From Pleurodeles waltl (taxonomy: Eukaryota; Chordata; Amphibia; Caudata; Salamandridae), in the NCBI RefSeq assembly GCF_031143425.1, contig NC_090441.1, forward strand, positions 221,274,928-221,338,927: a DNA stretch of 64,000 bases, written 5' to 3'. Position 1 is the first letter of the stretch, and each line of letters starts with the position of its first letter. The translations under genes and the position numbers were made by a program. Positions 36,801 to 48,180 of the stretch are shown in pieces. Below the pieces are notes generated by a model. That model made no database searches. It was given only the letters and a program-made list of their open reading frames with translations, and was not told where the DNA came from.

Positions 36801-38214
36801 GAGGTCGAGTGGGGGCGTTGAGCGGGAGGGCAGAAGGGGGCGGTGAGCAGGAGGTCGCGTGGGAGGGGTGAGCAGGAGGTCGGGTGGGGGCAGTGAGCAG
36901 GAGGACGGGTGGGGGCGGTGAGCGTCGGGTGGGGCAGTGAGCAGGATGGCGGGTGGGCGCGGTGAGCAGGAGGTCGGGTGGGGGTGAGCAGGAGTTCGGG
37001 TGAGGGCAGTGAGCGGGAGGTCGGGTGGGGGCGGTGAGCGGGAGGTCGGGTGGGGCGGTGAGCGGGAGGTCAGGTGGGGGCGGTGAGAAGGAGGTCGGGT
37101 GGGGCGGTGAGCAGGATGTCGGGAGGGGGCGGTGAGCGGGAGGTCGGGTGGGGCGGGGAGCGGGAGGTCGTTTGGGGGCGGGGAGCAGGAGGTCAGGTGG
37201 GGCCAGTGAGCAGGAGGTCGGGTGGGGGCGGTGAGAAGGAGGTGGTGGGGGCGGTGAGAAGGAGGTCGGGTGATGCGGTGAGCAGGAGGTCGGGCGGGCG
37301 GTAAGAAGGAGGTCGGTGGGGGCAGTGAGCAGGAGGTCGGGTGGGGGCGGTGAGCAGGAGGTCGTGTGGTGCGGTGAGCAGGAGGTCGGGAGGGGCGGTG
37401 AACGGGAGGTCGGATGGGGCGGGGAGCAGGAGGTTGGGTGGGGACGGTGAGCAGGAGGTCGTGTGGTGGCAGTGAGCGGGAGGTCGTTTGGGGGTGGGGA
37501 GCAGGAGGTCAGGTGGGGCGGTGAGCAGGAGGTCGGGCGGCGCAGTGAGAAGGAGGTGGTGGGGCGGTGAGCAGGAGGTCCGGCGGGGCGGTGAGAAGGA
37601 GGTCGGGTGGGGGCAGGGAGCAGGAGGTCGGGTGGAGGCGGTGAGCAGGAGGTCGGGTGGGGCCGGGAGCAGGAGGTCAGGAGGGGCGATGAGCTGGAGG
37701 TCAGGTGTGGGCGGGGAGCAGGAGGTCGGGTGGGGGCGGTGAGCGGGAGGTCGGTGGGGGCGGTGAGCGGGAGGTCGGGTGGGGCGGTGAGCGGGAGGTC
37801 AGGTGGGGGGCGGTGAGAAGGAGGTCGGGTGGGGCGGTGAGCAGGATGTCGGGAGGGGGCGGTGAGCGGGAGGTTGTTTGGGGGCGGGGGAGCGGGAGGT
37901 CGTTTGGGGGCGGGGAGCAGGAGGTCAGGTGGGGGCAGTGAGCAGGAGGTCGGGTGGGGGTGGTGAGAAGGAGGTGGTGGGGGCGGTGAGAAGGAGGTCG
38001 GGTGATGCGGTGAGCAGGGGGTCGGGCGGACGGTAAGAAGGAGGTCGGTGGGGGCGGTGAGCAGGAGGTCGGGTGGGGGCGGTGAGCAGGAGGTCGTGTG
38101 GTGCGGTGAGCAGGAGGTCGGGAGGGGCGGTGAACGGGAGGTCGGGTGGGGAGCAGGAGGTTGGGTGGGGGCGGTGAGCAGGAGGTCGGGTGGTGGCAGT
38201 GAGCGGGAGGTCGT

Positions 38215-41110
38215 TTGGGGGTCGGGAGCAGGAGGTCAGGTGGGGCGGTGAGCAGGAGGTCGGGCTGCGCGGTGAGAAGGAGGTGGTGGGGCGGTGAGCA
38301 GGAGGTCCGGCGGGGCGGTGAGAAGGAGGTCGGGTGGGGCCGGGGAGCAGGAGGTCGGGTGGAGGCGGTGAGCAGGAGGTCGGGTGGGGGCGGGGAGCAG
38401 GAGGTCAGGATGGGCGATGAGCTGGAGGTCAGGTGTGGGCGGGGAGCAGGAGGTCGGGTGGGGGCGGTGAGCAGGAGGTCGGGTGGGGGTGAGCAGGAGG
38501 TCGGGTGAGGGCAGTGAGCGGGAGGTCGGGTGGGGCGGTGAGCGGGAGGTCGGGTGGGGCGGTGAGCGGGAGGTCAGGTGGGGGCGGTGAGAAGGAGGTC
38601 GGGTGGGGCAGTGAGCAGGATGTCGGGAGGGGGCGATGAGCGGGAGGTTGTTTGGGGGCGGGGAGCGGGGAGCAGGAGGTCAGGTGGGGGCGGTGAGCAG
38701 GAGGTCGGGCGGGGGCGGTGAGAAGGATGTGGTGGGGGCGGTGAGAAGGAGGTCTGGTGATGCGGTGAGCAGGAGGTCGGGCGGGGCGGTGAGAAGGAGG
38801 TCGGTGGGGGCGGTGAGCAGGAGATCGGGTGGGGGCGGTGAGCAGGAGGTCGGGTGGTGCGGTGAGCAGGGGGTCGGGAGGGGGGCGGTGAGAAGGAGGT
38901 CGGGTGGGGCCGGTTGGGGGTGGGGAGCAGGAGGTCAGGTGGAGGCGGTGAGCAGGAGGTCGGGTGGGGGCAGGGAGCAGGAGGTCAGGAGGGGCGGTGA
39001 GCGGGAGGTCGTTTGGGGGCGGGGAGCAGGAGGTCAGGTGGGGGCGGTGAACAGGAGGTCAGGTGGGGGCGGTGAGAAGGAGGTCGGGTGGGGCGGTGAG
39101 CAGGATGTCGGGAGGGGGCGGTGAGCGGGAGGTTGTTTGGGGGCGGGGAGCGGGAGGTCGTTTGGGGGCGGGGAGCAGGAGGTCAGGTGGGGGCGGTGAG
39201 CAGGAGGTCGGGCGGGGGGCGGTGAGAAGGAGGTGGTGGGGGCGGTGAGAAGGAGGTCGGGTGATGCAGTGAGCAGGAGGTCGGGCGGGGCGGTGAGAAG
39301 GAGGTCGGTGGGGGCGGTGAGCAGGAGATCGGGTGGGGGCGGTGAGCAGGAGGTCGGATGGTGCGGTGAGCAGGAGGTCGGGAGGAGGCGGTGAGAAGGA
39401 GGCCGGGTGGGGCCGGTTGGGGGTGGGGAGCAGGAGGTCAGGTGGAGGCGGTGAGCAGGAGGTCGGGTGGGGGCAGGGAGCAGGAGGTCAGGAGGGGCGG
39501 TGAGCGGGAGGTCGTTTGGGGGCGGGGAGCAGGAGGTCAGGTGGGGGGCGGTGAACAGGAGGTCGGGCGGACGGTAAGAAGGAGGTCGGTGGGGGCGGTG
39601 AGCAGGAGGTCGGGTGGGGGCGGTGAGCAGGAGGTCGTGTGGTGCGGTGAGCAGGAGGTCGGGAGGGGCGGTGAACGGGAGGTCGGGTGGGGCGGGGAGC
39701 AGGAGGTTGGGTGGGGGGCGGTGAGCAGGAGGTCGGGTGGTGGCAGTGAGCGGGAGGTCGTTTGGGGGTCGGGAGCAGGAGGTCAGGTGGGGCGGTGAGC
39801 AGGAGGTCGGGCTGCGCAGTGAGAAGGAGGTGGTGGGGCGGTGAGCAGGAGGTCCGGCGGGGCGGTGAGAAGGAGGTCGGGTGGGGCCGGGGAGCAGGAG
39901 GTCGGGTGGAGGCGGTGAGCAGGAGGTCGGGTGGGGGCGGGGAGCAGGAGGTCAGGATGGGCGATGAGCTGGAGGTCAGGTGTGGGCGGGGAGCAGGAGG
40001 TCGGGTGGGGGCGGTGAGCAGGAGGTCGGGTGGGGGTGAGCAGGAGGTCGGGTGAGGGCAGTGAGCGGGAGGTCGGGTGGGGCGGTGAGCGGGAGGTCGG
40101 GTGGGGCGGTGAGCGGGAGGTCAGGTGGGGGCGGTGAGAAGGAGGTCGGGTGGGGCAGTGAGCAGGATGTCGGGAGGGGGGCGGTGAGCGGGAGGTTGTT
40201 TGGGGGCGGGGAGCGGGGAGCAGGAGGTCAGGTGGGGGCGGTGAGCAGGAGGTCGGGCGGGGGGCGGTGAGAAGGAGGTGGTGGGGGCGGTGAGAAGGAG
40301 GTCTGGTGATGCGGGTGAGCAGGAGGTCGGGCGGGGCGGTGAGAAGGAGGTCGGTGGGGGCGGTGAGCAGGAGATCGGGTGGGGGCGGTGAGCAGGAGGT
40401 CGGGTGGTGCGGTGAGCAGGAGGTCGGGAGGGGGCGGTGAGAAGGAGGTCGGGTGGGGCCGGTTGGGGGTGGGGAGCAGGAGGTCAGGTGGAGGCGGTGA
40501 GCAGGAGGTCGGGTGGGGGCAGGGAGCAGGAGGTCAGGAGGGGCGGTGAGCGGGAGGTCGTTTGGGGGCGGGGAGCAGGAGGTCAGGTGGGGGCGGTGAA
40601 CAGGAGGTCAGGTGGGGGGCGGTGAGAAGGAGGTCGGGTGGGGCGGTGAGCAGGATGTCGGGAGGGGGCGGTGAGCGGGAGGTTGTTTGGGGGCGGGGAG
40701 CGGGAGGTCGTTTGGGGGCGGGGAGCAGGAGGTCAGGTGGGGGCGGTGAGCAGGAGGTCGGGCGGGGGGCGGTGAGAAGGAGGTGGTGGGGGCGGTGAGA
40801 AGGAGGTCGGGTGATGCGGTGAGCAGGAGGTCGGGCGGGGCGGTGAGAAGGAGGTCGGTGGGGGCGGTGAGCAGGAGATCGGGTGGGGCGGTGAGCAGGA
40901 GGTCGGATGGTGCGGTGAGCAGGAGGTCGGGAGGAGGCGGTGAGAAGGAGGTCGGGTGGGGCCGGTTGGGGGTGGGGAGCAGGAGGTCAGGTGGAGGCGG
41001 TGAGCAGGAGGTCGGGTGGGGGGCGGGGAGCAGGAGGTCAGGAGGGGCGGTGAGCGGGAGGTCGTTTGGGGGCGGGGAGCAGGAGGTCAGGTGGGGGCGG
41101 TGAACAGGAG
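38215..41110. repeat. Two tandem copies of a ~1.55-kb higher-order block
   Basis: 38,215-38,508 matches 39,762-40,055 with a shift of 1,547 bp. The surrounding order of variants (GGCTGCGC, GGGCGATGAGCTGGAGG, GCGGGGAGCGGGGAGC, GGCCGGTTGGGGGTGGGGAGC) follows in both copies to about 39,760 and 41,110. Related segments occur at 37,488-37,940 (shift 727 bp), 41,810-42,270 and 46,900-47,760. This part of the array is richest in GGTTGTTTGGGGG and GGTCGTTTGGGGG variants. Confidence 0.75.
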
Positions 41111-44100
41111 GTCGGGCGGGGGTGAGCAGGAGGTCGGGTGAGGGCAGTGAGCGGGAGGTCGGGTGGGGGTGGTGATCGGGAAGTCGGGTGGGGGCGGTGA
41201 GCGGGAGGTCAGGTGGGGGCGTTGAGAAGGAGGTCCGGTGGGGCGGTGAGCAGGAGGTCGGGTGGGGGCGGTGAGCAGGAGGTCGGGTGGGGGCGGGGAG
41301 CAGGAGGTCGGGTGGAGGCGGTGAGCAGGAGGTCAGGTGGGGCGGTGAGCAGGAGGGCGGGTGGGGGCGGTGAGCAGGAGGGTAAGTGGGGCGGTGAGCA
41401 GGCGGTCGGGCGGGGCGGTGAGTAGGAGGTCATGTGGGGGCGGTGAGCAGGAGGTTGGGTGGGGCGGTGAGCAGGAGGTTGGGTGGGGGCGGTGAGCAGG
41501 AAGTCGGGTGGGGACGTTGAGCAGGAGGTGGGGTGGGGGCGGTGAGCAGGAGGCCGGGAGGGGTGGTGAGCAGGAGGTTGGGTGGGGGCGGTGAGCGGGA
41601 GGTCAGGTGGGGGCGGTGAGCGGGAGGTCAGGTGGGGGCGGTGAGAAGGAGGTCGTGTGGTGCGGTGAGCAGGAGGTCTGGAGGGGCGGTGAACGGGAGG
41701 TCGGGTGGGGCGGGGAGCAGGAGGTTGGGTGGGGGCGGTGAGCAGGAGGTCAGGTGGTGGCAGTGAGCGGGAGGTAGTTTGGGGGCGGGGAGCAGGAGGC
41801 CGGTGGGGCTGTGAGCAGGAGGTCGGGCGGCGCGGTGAGAATGAGGTGGTGGGGCGGTGAGCAGGAGTTGGGGCGGGGCGGTGAGAAGGAGGTCAAGTGG
41901 GGGCGGGGAGCAGGAGGTCGGGTGGAGGCGGTGAGCAGGAGGTCGGGTGGGGGCGGGGAGCAGGAGGTCAGGAGGGGCGATGAGCTGGAGGTCAGGTGTG
42001 GGCGGGGAGCAGGAGGTCGGGTGGGGGCAGTGAGCAGGAAGTCGGGTGGGGGTGAGCAGGAGGTCGAGAGGGCAGTGAGCGGGAGGTCGGGTGGGGGCGG
42101 TGAGCAGGAGGTCGGGTGGGGCGGTGAGCAGGAGGTCCGGCGGGGCGGTGAGAAGGAGGTCGGGTGGGGGCTGGGTGCAGGAGGTCGGGTGGAGGCGGTG
42201 AGCAGGAGGTCGGGTGAGGGCGGGGAGCAGGAGGTCAGGAGGGGCGATGAGCTGGAGGTCAGGTGGGGGCGGTGAGCAGGAGGTCGGGCGGGGGCGGTGA
42301 GAAGGAGGTGGTGGGGGCTGTGAGAAGGAGGTCGGGTGATGCGGTGAGCAGGAGGTCGGGCGGGGCGGTGATAAGGAGGTCGGTGGGGGCGGTGAGCAGG
42401 AGGTCGGGTGGGGGCGGTGAGCAGGAGGTCGTGTGGTGCGGTGACCAGGAGGTCGGGAGGGGCGGAGAACGGGAGGTCGGGTGGGGCGGGGAGCAGGAGG
42501 TTGGGTGGGGGCGGTGAGCAGGAGGTCGGGTGGTGGCAGTGAGCGGGAGGTCGTTTGGGGGCGGGGAGCAGGAGGTCAGGTGGGGGCGGTGAGCAGGAGG
42601 TCGGGTGGGGGCAGGGAGCAGGAGGTCAGGAGGGGCGGTGAGCGGGAGGTCGTTTGGGGGCGGGGAGCAGGAGGTCAGGTGGGGGCGGTGAACAGGAGGT
42701 CGGGCGGGGTGAGCAGGAGGCCGGGTGAGGGCAGTGAGCGGGAGGTCGGGTGGGGGCGGTGATCGGGAAGAAGGGTGGGGGCGTTGAGCGGGAGGTCAGG
42801 TGGGGGCGGTGAGAAGGAGGTCCGGTGGGGCGGTGAGCAGGAGGTCGGGTGGGGGCGGTGAGCAGGAGGTCGGGTGGGGCGGTGAGCAGGAGGTTGTTTC
42901 GAGGCGGTGAGCAGGAGGTCGGGTGGGGGGCGGGGAGCAGGAGGTCGGGTGGAGGCGGTGAGCAGGAGGTCAGGTGGGGGCGCTGAGCAGGAGGGCGGGT
43001 GGGGGCGGTGAGCAGGAGGGTAAGTGGGGCGGTGAGCAGGCGGTCGGGCGGGGCGGTGAGCAGGAGGTCAGGTGGGGGCGGTGAGCAGGAGGTTGGGTGG
43101 GGCGGTGAGCAGGAGGTTGGGTGGGGGCGGTGAGCGGGAAGTCGGGTGGGGGCAGTGAGAAGGAGGTCGGTGGGGGTGGTTACAGGAGGTCGGTGGGGGT
43201 GGTGAACAGGAGGTCGGGTGGGGCGGTGAGAAGGAGGTCCGGTGATGTGCTGAGCAGGAGGTCGGGAGGGGCGGTGAGCGGGAGGGCGGGTGGGGGCGGG
43301 GAGCAGGAGGACGGTGGGGGCGGTGAGCAGGAGGTCGGGTGGGGCAGGGAGCAGGATGTCAGGTGGGGGTGGTTACAGGAGGTCGGTGGGGATGGTGAGC
43401 AGGAGGTCGGGTGGGGGCGTTGAGCGGGAGGGCAGAAGGGGGGCGGTGAGCAGGAGGTCGCGTGGGAGCGGTGAGCAGTAGGTCGGGTGGGGGCGGTGAG
43501 CAGGAGGACGGGTGGGGGCGGTGAGCGTCGGGTGGGGGCATTGAGCAGGAGGGCGGGTGAGGGCAGTGAGCAGGAGGTCAGGTGGGGGCGGTGAGCAGGA
43601 GATCGGGTGGGGGCAGGGAGCAGGAGGTCGGGAGGGGGTGAGCAGGAGTCGAGTGGGGCGGTGAGCAGGAGGTCGGGTGGGCGCAGTGAGTGTCGGGTGG
43701 GGGCGGTGAGCAGGAGATCGGGTGGGGGCAGTGAGCAGGAAGTCGGGTGGGGGCGGTGAGCAGGAAGTCGGGTGGCGCAGTGAGGAGGAGGTCGGGCGGG
43801 GGTGAGCAGGAGGTCGGGTGGGGGCAGAGAGCAGGAGGTCGGGTGGAGGCGGTGAGCAGGAGGTCGGTGGGGGCGGGGAGGAGGAGGTCGGGCGGGGGTG
43901 AGCAGGAGGTCGTGGGGGCGGTGAGCAGGAGGTCAGGTGGGGCAGGGCGCAGGAGGGCGGGTGGGGGCGGTGAGCAGGAGGTTGGGTGGGGCGGTGAGCA
44001 GGAGGGCCGGTGTGAGCGGTGAGCAGGAGGTCTGGTGGGGGCGGTGAGCAGGAGGCCGGGTGGGGCGGTGAGCAGGAGGTTGGGTGAGGGCGGTGAGCGG

Positions 44101-45289
44101 GAGGTCAGGTGGGGGAGGTGAGCGGGAGGTCAGGTGGGGGCGGTGAGAAGGAGGTCGTGTTGTGCGGTGAGCAGGAGGTCGGGAGGGGCGGTGAGCGGGA
44201 TGTCGGGTGGGGGCGGGGAGCAGGAGGTTGGGTGGGGCGGTGAGCAGGAGGTCGGGTGGGGCAGTGAGCGGGAGGTCGTTTGGGGGCGGGGAGCAGGAGG
44301 TCAGGTGGGGGCGGTGAGCAGGAGGTCGGGCGGGGGCGGTGAGAAGGAGGTGGTGGGGGCGGTGAGCAGGAGTTCGGGCGGGGCGGTGAGAAGGAGGTCG
44401 AGTGGGGGCGGGGAGCAGGAGGTCGGGTGGAGGCGGTGAGCAGGAGGTTGGGTGGGGGCGGGGAGCAGGAGGTCAGGAGGGGCAATGAGCTGGAGATCAG
44501 GTGGGGGCGGGGAGCAGGAGGTCGGGTGGGGGCGGTGAGCAGGAGGTCGGGTGGGGGCGGTATGCGGGAGGTCGTTTGGGGGCGGGGAGCAGGAGGTCAG
44601 GTGGGGGCGGTGAACAGGAGGTCGGGCGGGGGGTGAGCAGGAGGTCGGGTGAGGGCAGTGAGCGGGAGGTCAGCTGGGGGCGGTGAGAAGGAGGTCGGGT
44701 GGGGCCGTGAGCAGGATGTCGGGAGGGGGCGGTGAGCGGGAGGTCGGGTGGGGGCGGGGAGCAGGAGGTCGGGTGAGGGCGGTGAGCTTGAGGTCCGTGG
44801 GGGCGGTGAGCGGGAGGTTGGTTGGGGGCAGTAAGCAGGATGTCAGGTGGGGGCGGTGAGCAGGAGGTCAGGTGGGGCAGTGAGAAGGAGGTCGGTGGGG
44901 GCGGTGAGGAGGAGGTCGGGTGGGGCGGTGAGAAAGAGGTGGTGGGGGCGGTGAGCAGGAGGACGGGTGGGGGCGGTGAGCGTCGGGTGGGGGCAGTGAG
45001 CAGGACGGCGGGTGGGGGCGGTGAGCAGGAGGTCGGGTGGAGGCAGTGAGCAGGAGGTCAGGTGGGGGCGGGGAGCAGGAGGTCGGGCGGGGGTGAGCAG
45101 GAGGTCGGGTGGGGCGGTGAGCAGGAGGTCAGGTGGGGCGGTGAGCAGGAGGGCGGGTGGAGGCGGTGAGCAGGAGGTCGGGTGGGGGCGGTGAGCAGGA
45201 GGTCGGGTGGGGCGGTGAGCAGGAGGGTGGGTGGGGCGGTGAGCAGGAGGGCGGGTGGGAGCGGTGAGCAGGAGGTCGGGTGGGGGGCG

Positions 45290-46170
45290 GTGAGCAGGAG
45301 GTCGGGTGGGGCGGTGAGCAGGAGGTCGGGTCGAGGCGGTGAGCAGGAGGTCGGGTGGGGGCAGGGAGCAGGAGGTCGGGCGGGGGTGAGCAGGAGGTCG
45401 GGTGGGGGCGGTGAGCAGGAGGTCAGGTGGGGCGGTGAGCAGGAGGGCGGGTGGGGGCGGTGAGCAGGAGGGTAAGTGGGGCGGTGAGCAGGCGGTCAGG
45501 CGGGGCGGTGAGCAGGAGGTCGGGTGGGGGCGGTGAGCAGGAGGTCGGGTGGGGCGGTGAGTAGGAGGTTGGGTGGGGGCGGTGAGTGGGAGGTAGGGTG
45601 GGGCGTTGAGCTGGAAGTCAGGTGGGGGCGGTGAGAAGGAGGTCCGGTGGTGCGCTGAGCAGGAGTTCGGGAGGGGCGGTGAGCGGGAGGGCGGGTGACG
45701 GCATGGAGCAGGAGGTCAGGCGGGGGCGGTGAGCAGGAGGTCGGGTGGGGCGGTGAGCAGGAGGTCGGGTCGAGGCGGTGAGCAGGAGGTCGGGTGGGGG
45801 CAGGGAGCAGGAGGTCGGGCGGGGGGTGAGCAGGAGGTCGGGTGGGGGCGGTGAGCAGGAGGTCAGGTGGGGCGGTGAGCAGGAGGGCGGGTGGGGGCGG
45901 TGAGCAGGAGGGTAAGTGGGGCGGTGAGCAGGCGGTCAGGCGGGGCGGTGAGCAGGAGGTCGGGTGGGGGCGGTGAGCAGGAGGTCGGGTGGGGCGGTGA
46001 GTAGGAGGTTGGGTGGGGGCGGTGAGTGGGAGGTAGGGTGGGGCGTTGAGCTGGAAGTCAGGTGGGGGCGGTGAGAAGGAGGTCCGGTGGTGCGCTGAGC
46101 AGGAGTTCGGGAGGGGCGGTGAGCGGGAGGGCGGGGTGACGGCATGGAGCAGGAGGTCAGGCGGGGGCAG
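45290..46170. repeat. ~441-bp direct duplication near the right end of the G-rich array
   Basis: The interval beginning AGGAGGTCGGGTCGAGGCGG at about 45,320 and ending at the unusual unit GTGACGGCATGGAGC (45,695) is repeated from about 45,761 to 46,142. The shift is about 440 bp and differences are very few. The rare markers GAGGGTAAGTGGGGCGG and GAGTAGGAGGTTGGG occur in the same order in both. Near-identity suggests this is among the youngest rearrangements of the array. Confidence 0.8.
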
Positions 46171-48180
46171 TGAAAAGGAGGTGTTGGGGGCGGTGAGCAG
46201 GCGGTCGGGCGGGGCAGTGAGAAGGAGGTCGGTGGGGGCGGTGAGCAGGAGGTCGGTTGGGGCGGTGTGAAGGAGGTCCGGTGATGCGCTGAGCAGGAGG
46301 TCGGGAGGGGCTGTGAGCGGGAGGGCGGGTGGGGGCGGGGAGCAGGAGGTCGGTGGGGGCGGTGAGCAGGAGGTCGGGGAGGGCAGGGAGCAGGATGTCA
46401 GGTGGGGGTGGTTACAGGAGGTCTGTGGGGGTGGTGAGCAGGAGGTCGGGCGGGAGTGAGCAGGAGGTCGGGTGGGGGCGGAGAGCAGGAGGTCGGGTGG
46501 AGGCGGTGAGCAGGAGGTCGGTGGGGGCAGGGAGCAGGAGGTCGGGCGGGGGTGAGCAGGAGGTCGGTGGGGGCGTTGAGCAGGAAGTCAGGTGGGGCGG
46601 TGAGCAGGAGGGCGGGTGGGGGCGGTGAGCAGGAGGTTGGGTGGGGCGGTGAGCAGGAGGGCGGGTGGGGGTGGTGAGCAGGAGGTGGGGTGGGGGCGGT
46701 GAGCAGGAGGCCGGGTGGGGTGGTGAGCAGGAGGTTGGGTGGGGGCGGTGAGCGGGAGGTCAGGTGGGGGAGGTGAGCGGGAGGTCAGGTGGGGGCGGTG
46801 AGAAGGAGGTCGTGTGGTGCGGTGAGCAGGAGGTCGGGAGGGGTGGTGAGCGGGAGGTCGGGTGGGGCGGGGAGCAGGAGGTTGAGTGGGGGTGGTGAGC
46901 AGGAGGTCGGGTGGTGGCAGTGAGCGGGAGGTCGTTTGGGGGCGGGGAGCAGGAGGTCAGGTGGGGGCGGTGAGCAGGAGGTCGGGCGGCGCGGTGAGAA
47001 GGAGGTGGTGGGGGCGGTGAGCAGGAGGTCGGGCGGGGCGGTGAGAAGGATGTCGGGTGGGGGCGGGGAGCAGGATGTCGGGTGGAGGCGGTGAGCAGGA
47101 GGTCGGGTGGGGGCGGGGAGCAGGAGATCAGGAGGGGCGATGAGCTGGAGGTCAGGTGTGGGCGGGGAGCAGGAGGTCGGGTGGGGGCGGTGAGCAGGAG
47201 GTCGGTTGGGGGTGAGCAGGAGGTCGGGTGAGGGCAGTGAGCGGGTGGTCGGGTGGGGGCCGTGAGCGGGAGGTCAGGTGGGGGGCGGTGAGAAGGAGGT
47301 TGGGTGGGGCGGTGAGCAGGATGTCGGGAGTGGGCGGTGAGCGGGAGGTTGTTTGGGGGTGGGGAGCGGGAGGTCATTTGGGGGCGGGGAGCAGGAGGTC
47401 AGGTGGGGGCGGTGAACAGGAGGTCGGGCGGGGGCGGTGAGAAGGAGGTGGTGGGGGCGGTCAGAAGGAGGTCGGGTGATGCGGTGAGCAGGAGGTCGGG
47501 CGGGGCGGTGAGAAGGAGGTCGGTGGGGGCGGTGAGCAGGAGGTCGGGTGGGGGCGGTGAGCAGGAGGTCGGGTGGTGCGGTGAGCAGGAGGTCGGGAGG
47601 TCGGGAGGGGGCGGTGAGAAGGAGGTCGGGTGGGGGCGGTTGGGGGCGGGGAGCAGGAGGTCAGGTGGAGGCGGTGAGCAGGAGGTCGGGTGGGGGCAGG
47701 GAGCAGGAGGTCAGGAGGGGCGGTGAGCGGGAGGTCGTTTGGGGGCGGGGAGCAGGAGGTCAGGTGGGGGCGGTGAACAGGAGGTCGGGCGGGGGTGAGC
47801 AGGAGGTCGGGTGAGGGCAGTGAGCGGGAGGTCGGGTGGGGGCGGTGAGCGGGAAGTCGGGTGGGGGCGGTGAGCGGGAGGTCAGGTGGGGGCGGTGAGA
47901 AGGAGGTCCAGTGGGGCGGTGAGCAGGTTGTCGGGAGGGGGGCGGTGAGCGGGAGGTCGAGTGGGGGCGGTGAGCAGGAGGTCGGGTGGGGGCGGTGAGC
48001 TTGAGGTTGGGTGGGGGCGGTGAGCGGGAGGTCTGTTGGGGGCAGTGAGCAGGAGGTCAGGTGGGGGCAGTGAGCAGGAGGTCAGGTGGGGCAGTGAGAA
48101 GGAGGTCGGTGGGGGCGGTGAGGAGGAGGTCGGGTAGGGCGGTGAGAAGGAGTTGGTGGGGGCGGTGAGCAGGAGGTCGG

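Larger units (their letters stand above)
5341..48180. repeat. ~42.8-kb G-rich minisatellite of 24-25-bp units
   Basis: A single uninterrupted head-to-tail array, all in one orientation. The commonest unit begins GTGAGCAGGAGGTCGGGTGG and ends with GGGGCG or GGGCG, giving 25 or 24 bp. Variants include GAGAAGGAGG, GAGCGGGAGG, a TCGTTTGGGGG form, a GGTTACAGGAGG form, and a 20-bp form lacking AGGAG (GTGAGCGTCGGGTGGGGGCG). The plus strand is extremely G-rich and almost free of T outside fixed positions. The array starts at CTGGTGGGGGCGGTGAGCAGG and ends at GGTCGGCCAGATCTG. Open frames of up to 521 codons (minus strand, P/H/S/L-rich) and about 165 codons (plus strand, G/E/R-rich) are by-products of the unit lacking stop codons. 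No embedded gene or transposon was found. Confidence 0.97.

Noticed and set aside
5341..48180. Dozens of long proline/histidine-rich (minus strand) and glycine/arginine-rich (plus strand) frames
   Set aside because: They follow the 24-25-bp period exactly, have no domains and exist in several frames at once. They reflect absence of stop codons in the unit.
5341..48180. Immunoglobulin class-switch region
   Set aside because: Size, G-richness and AGC hotspots recall mammalian switch DNA, but no immunoglobulin exons are nearby, AGCT is rare, and the Xenopus switch region is not of this composition.
5341..48180. Telomeric or interstitial telomere repeat
   Set aside because: No TTAGGG runs; the unit is 24-25 bp with a different sequence.
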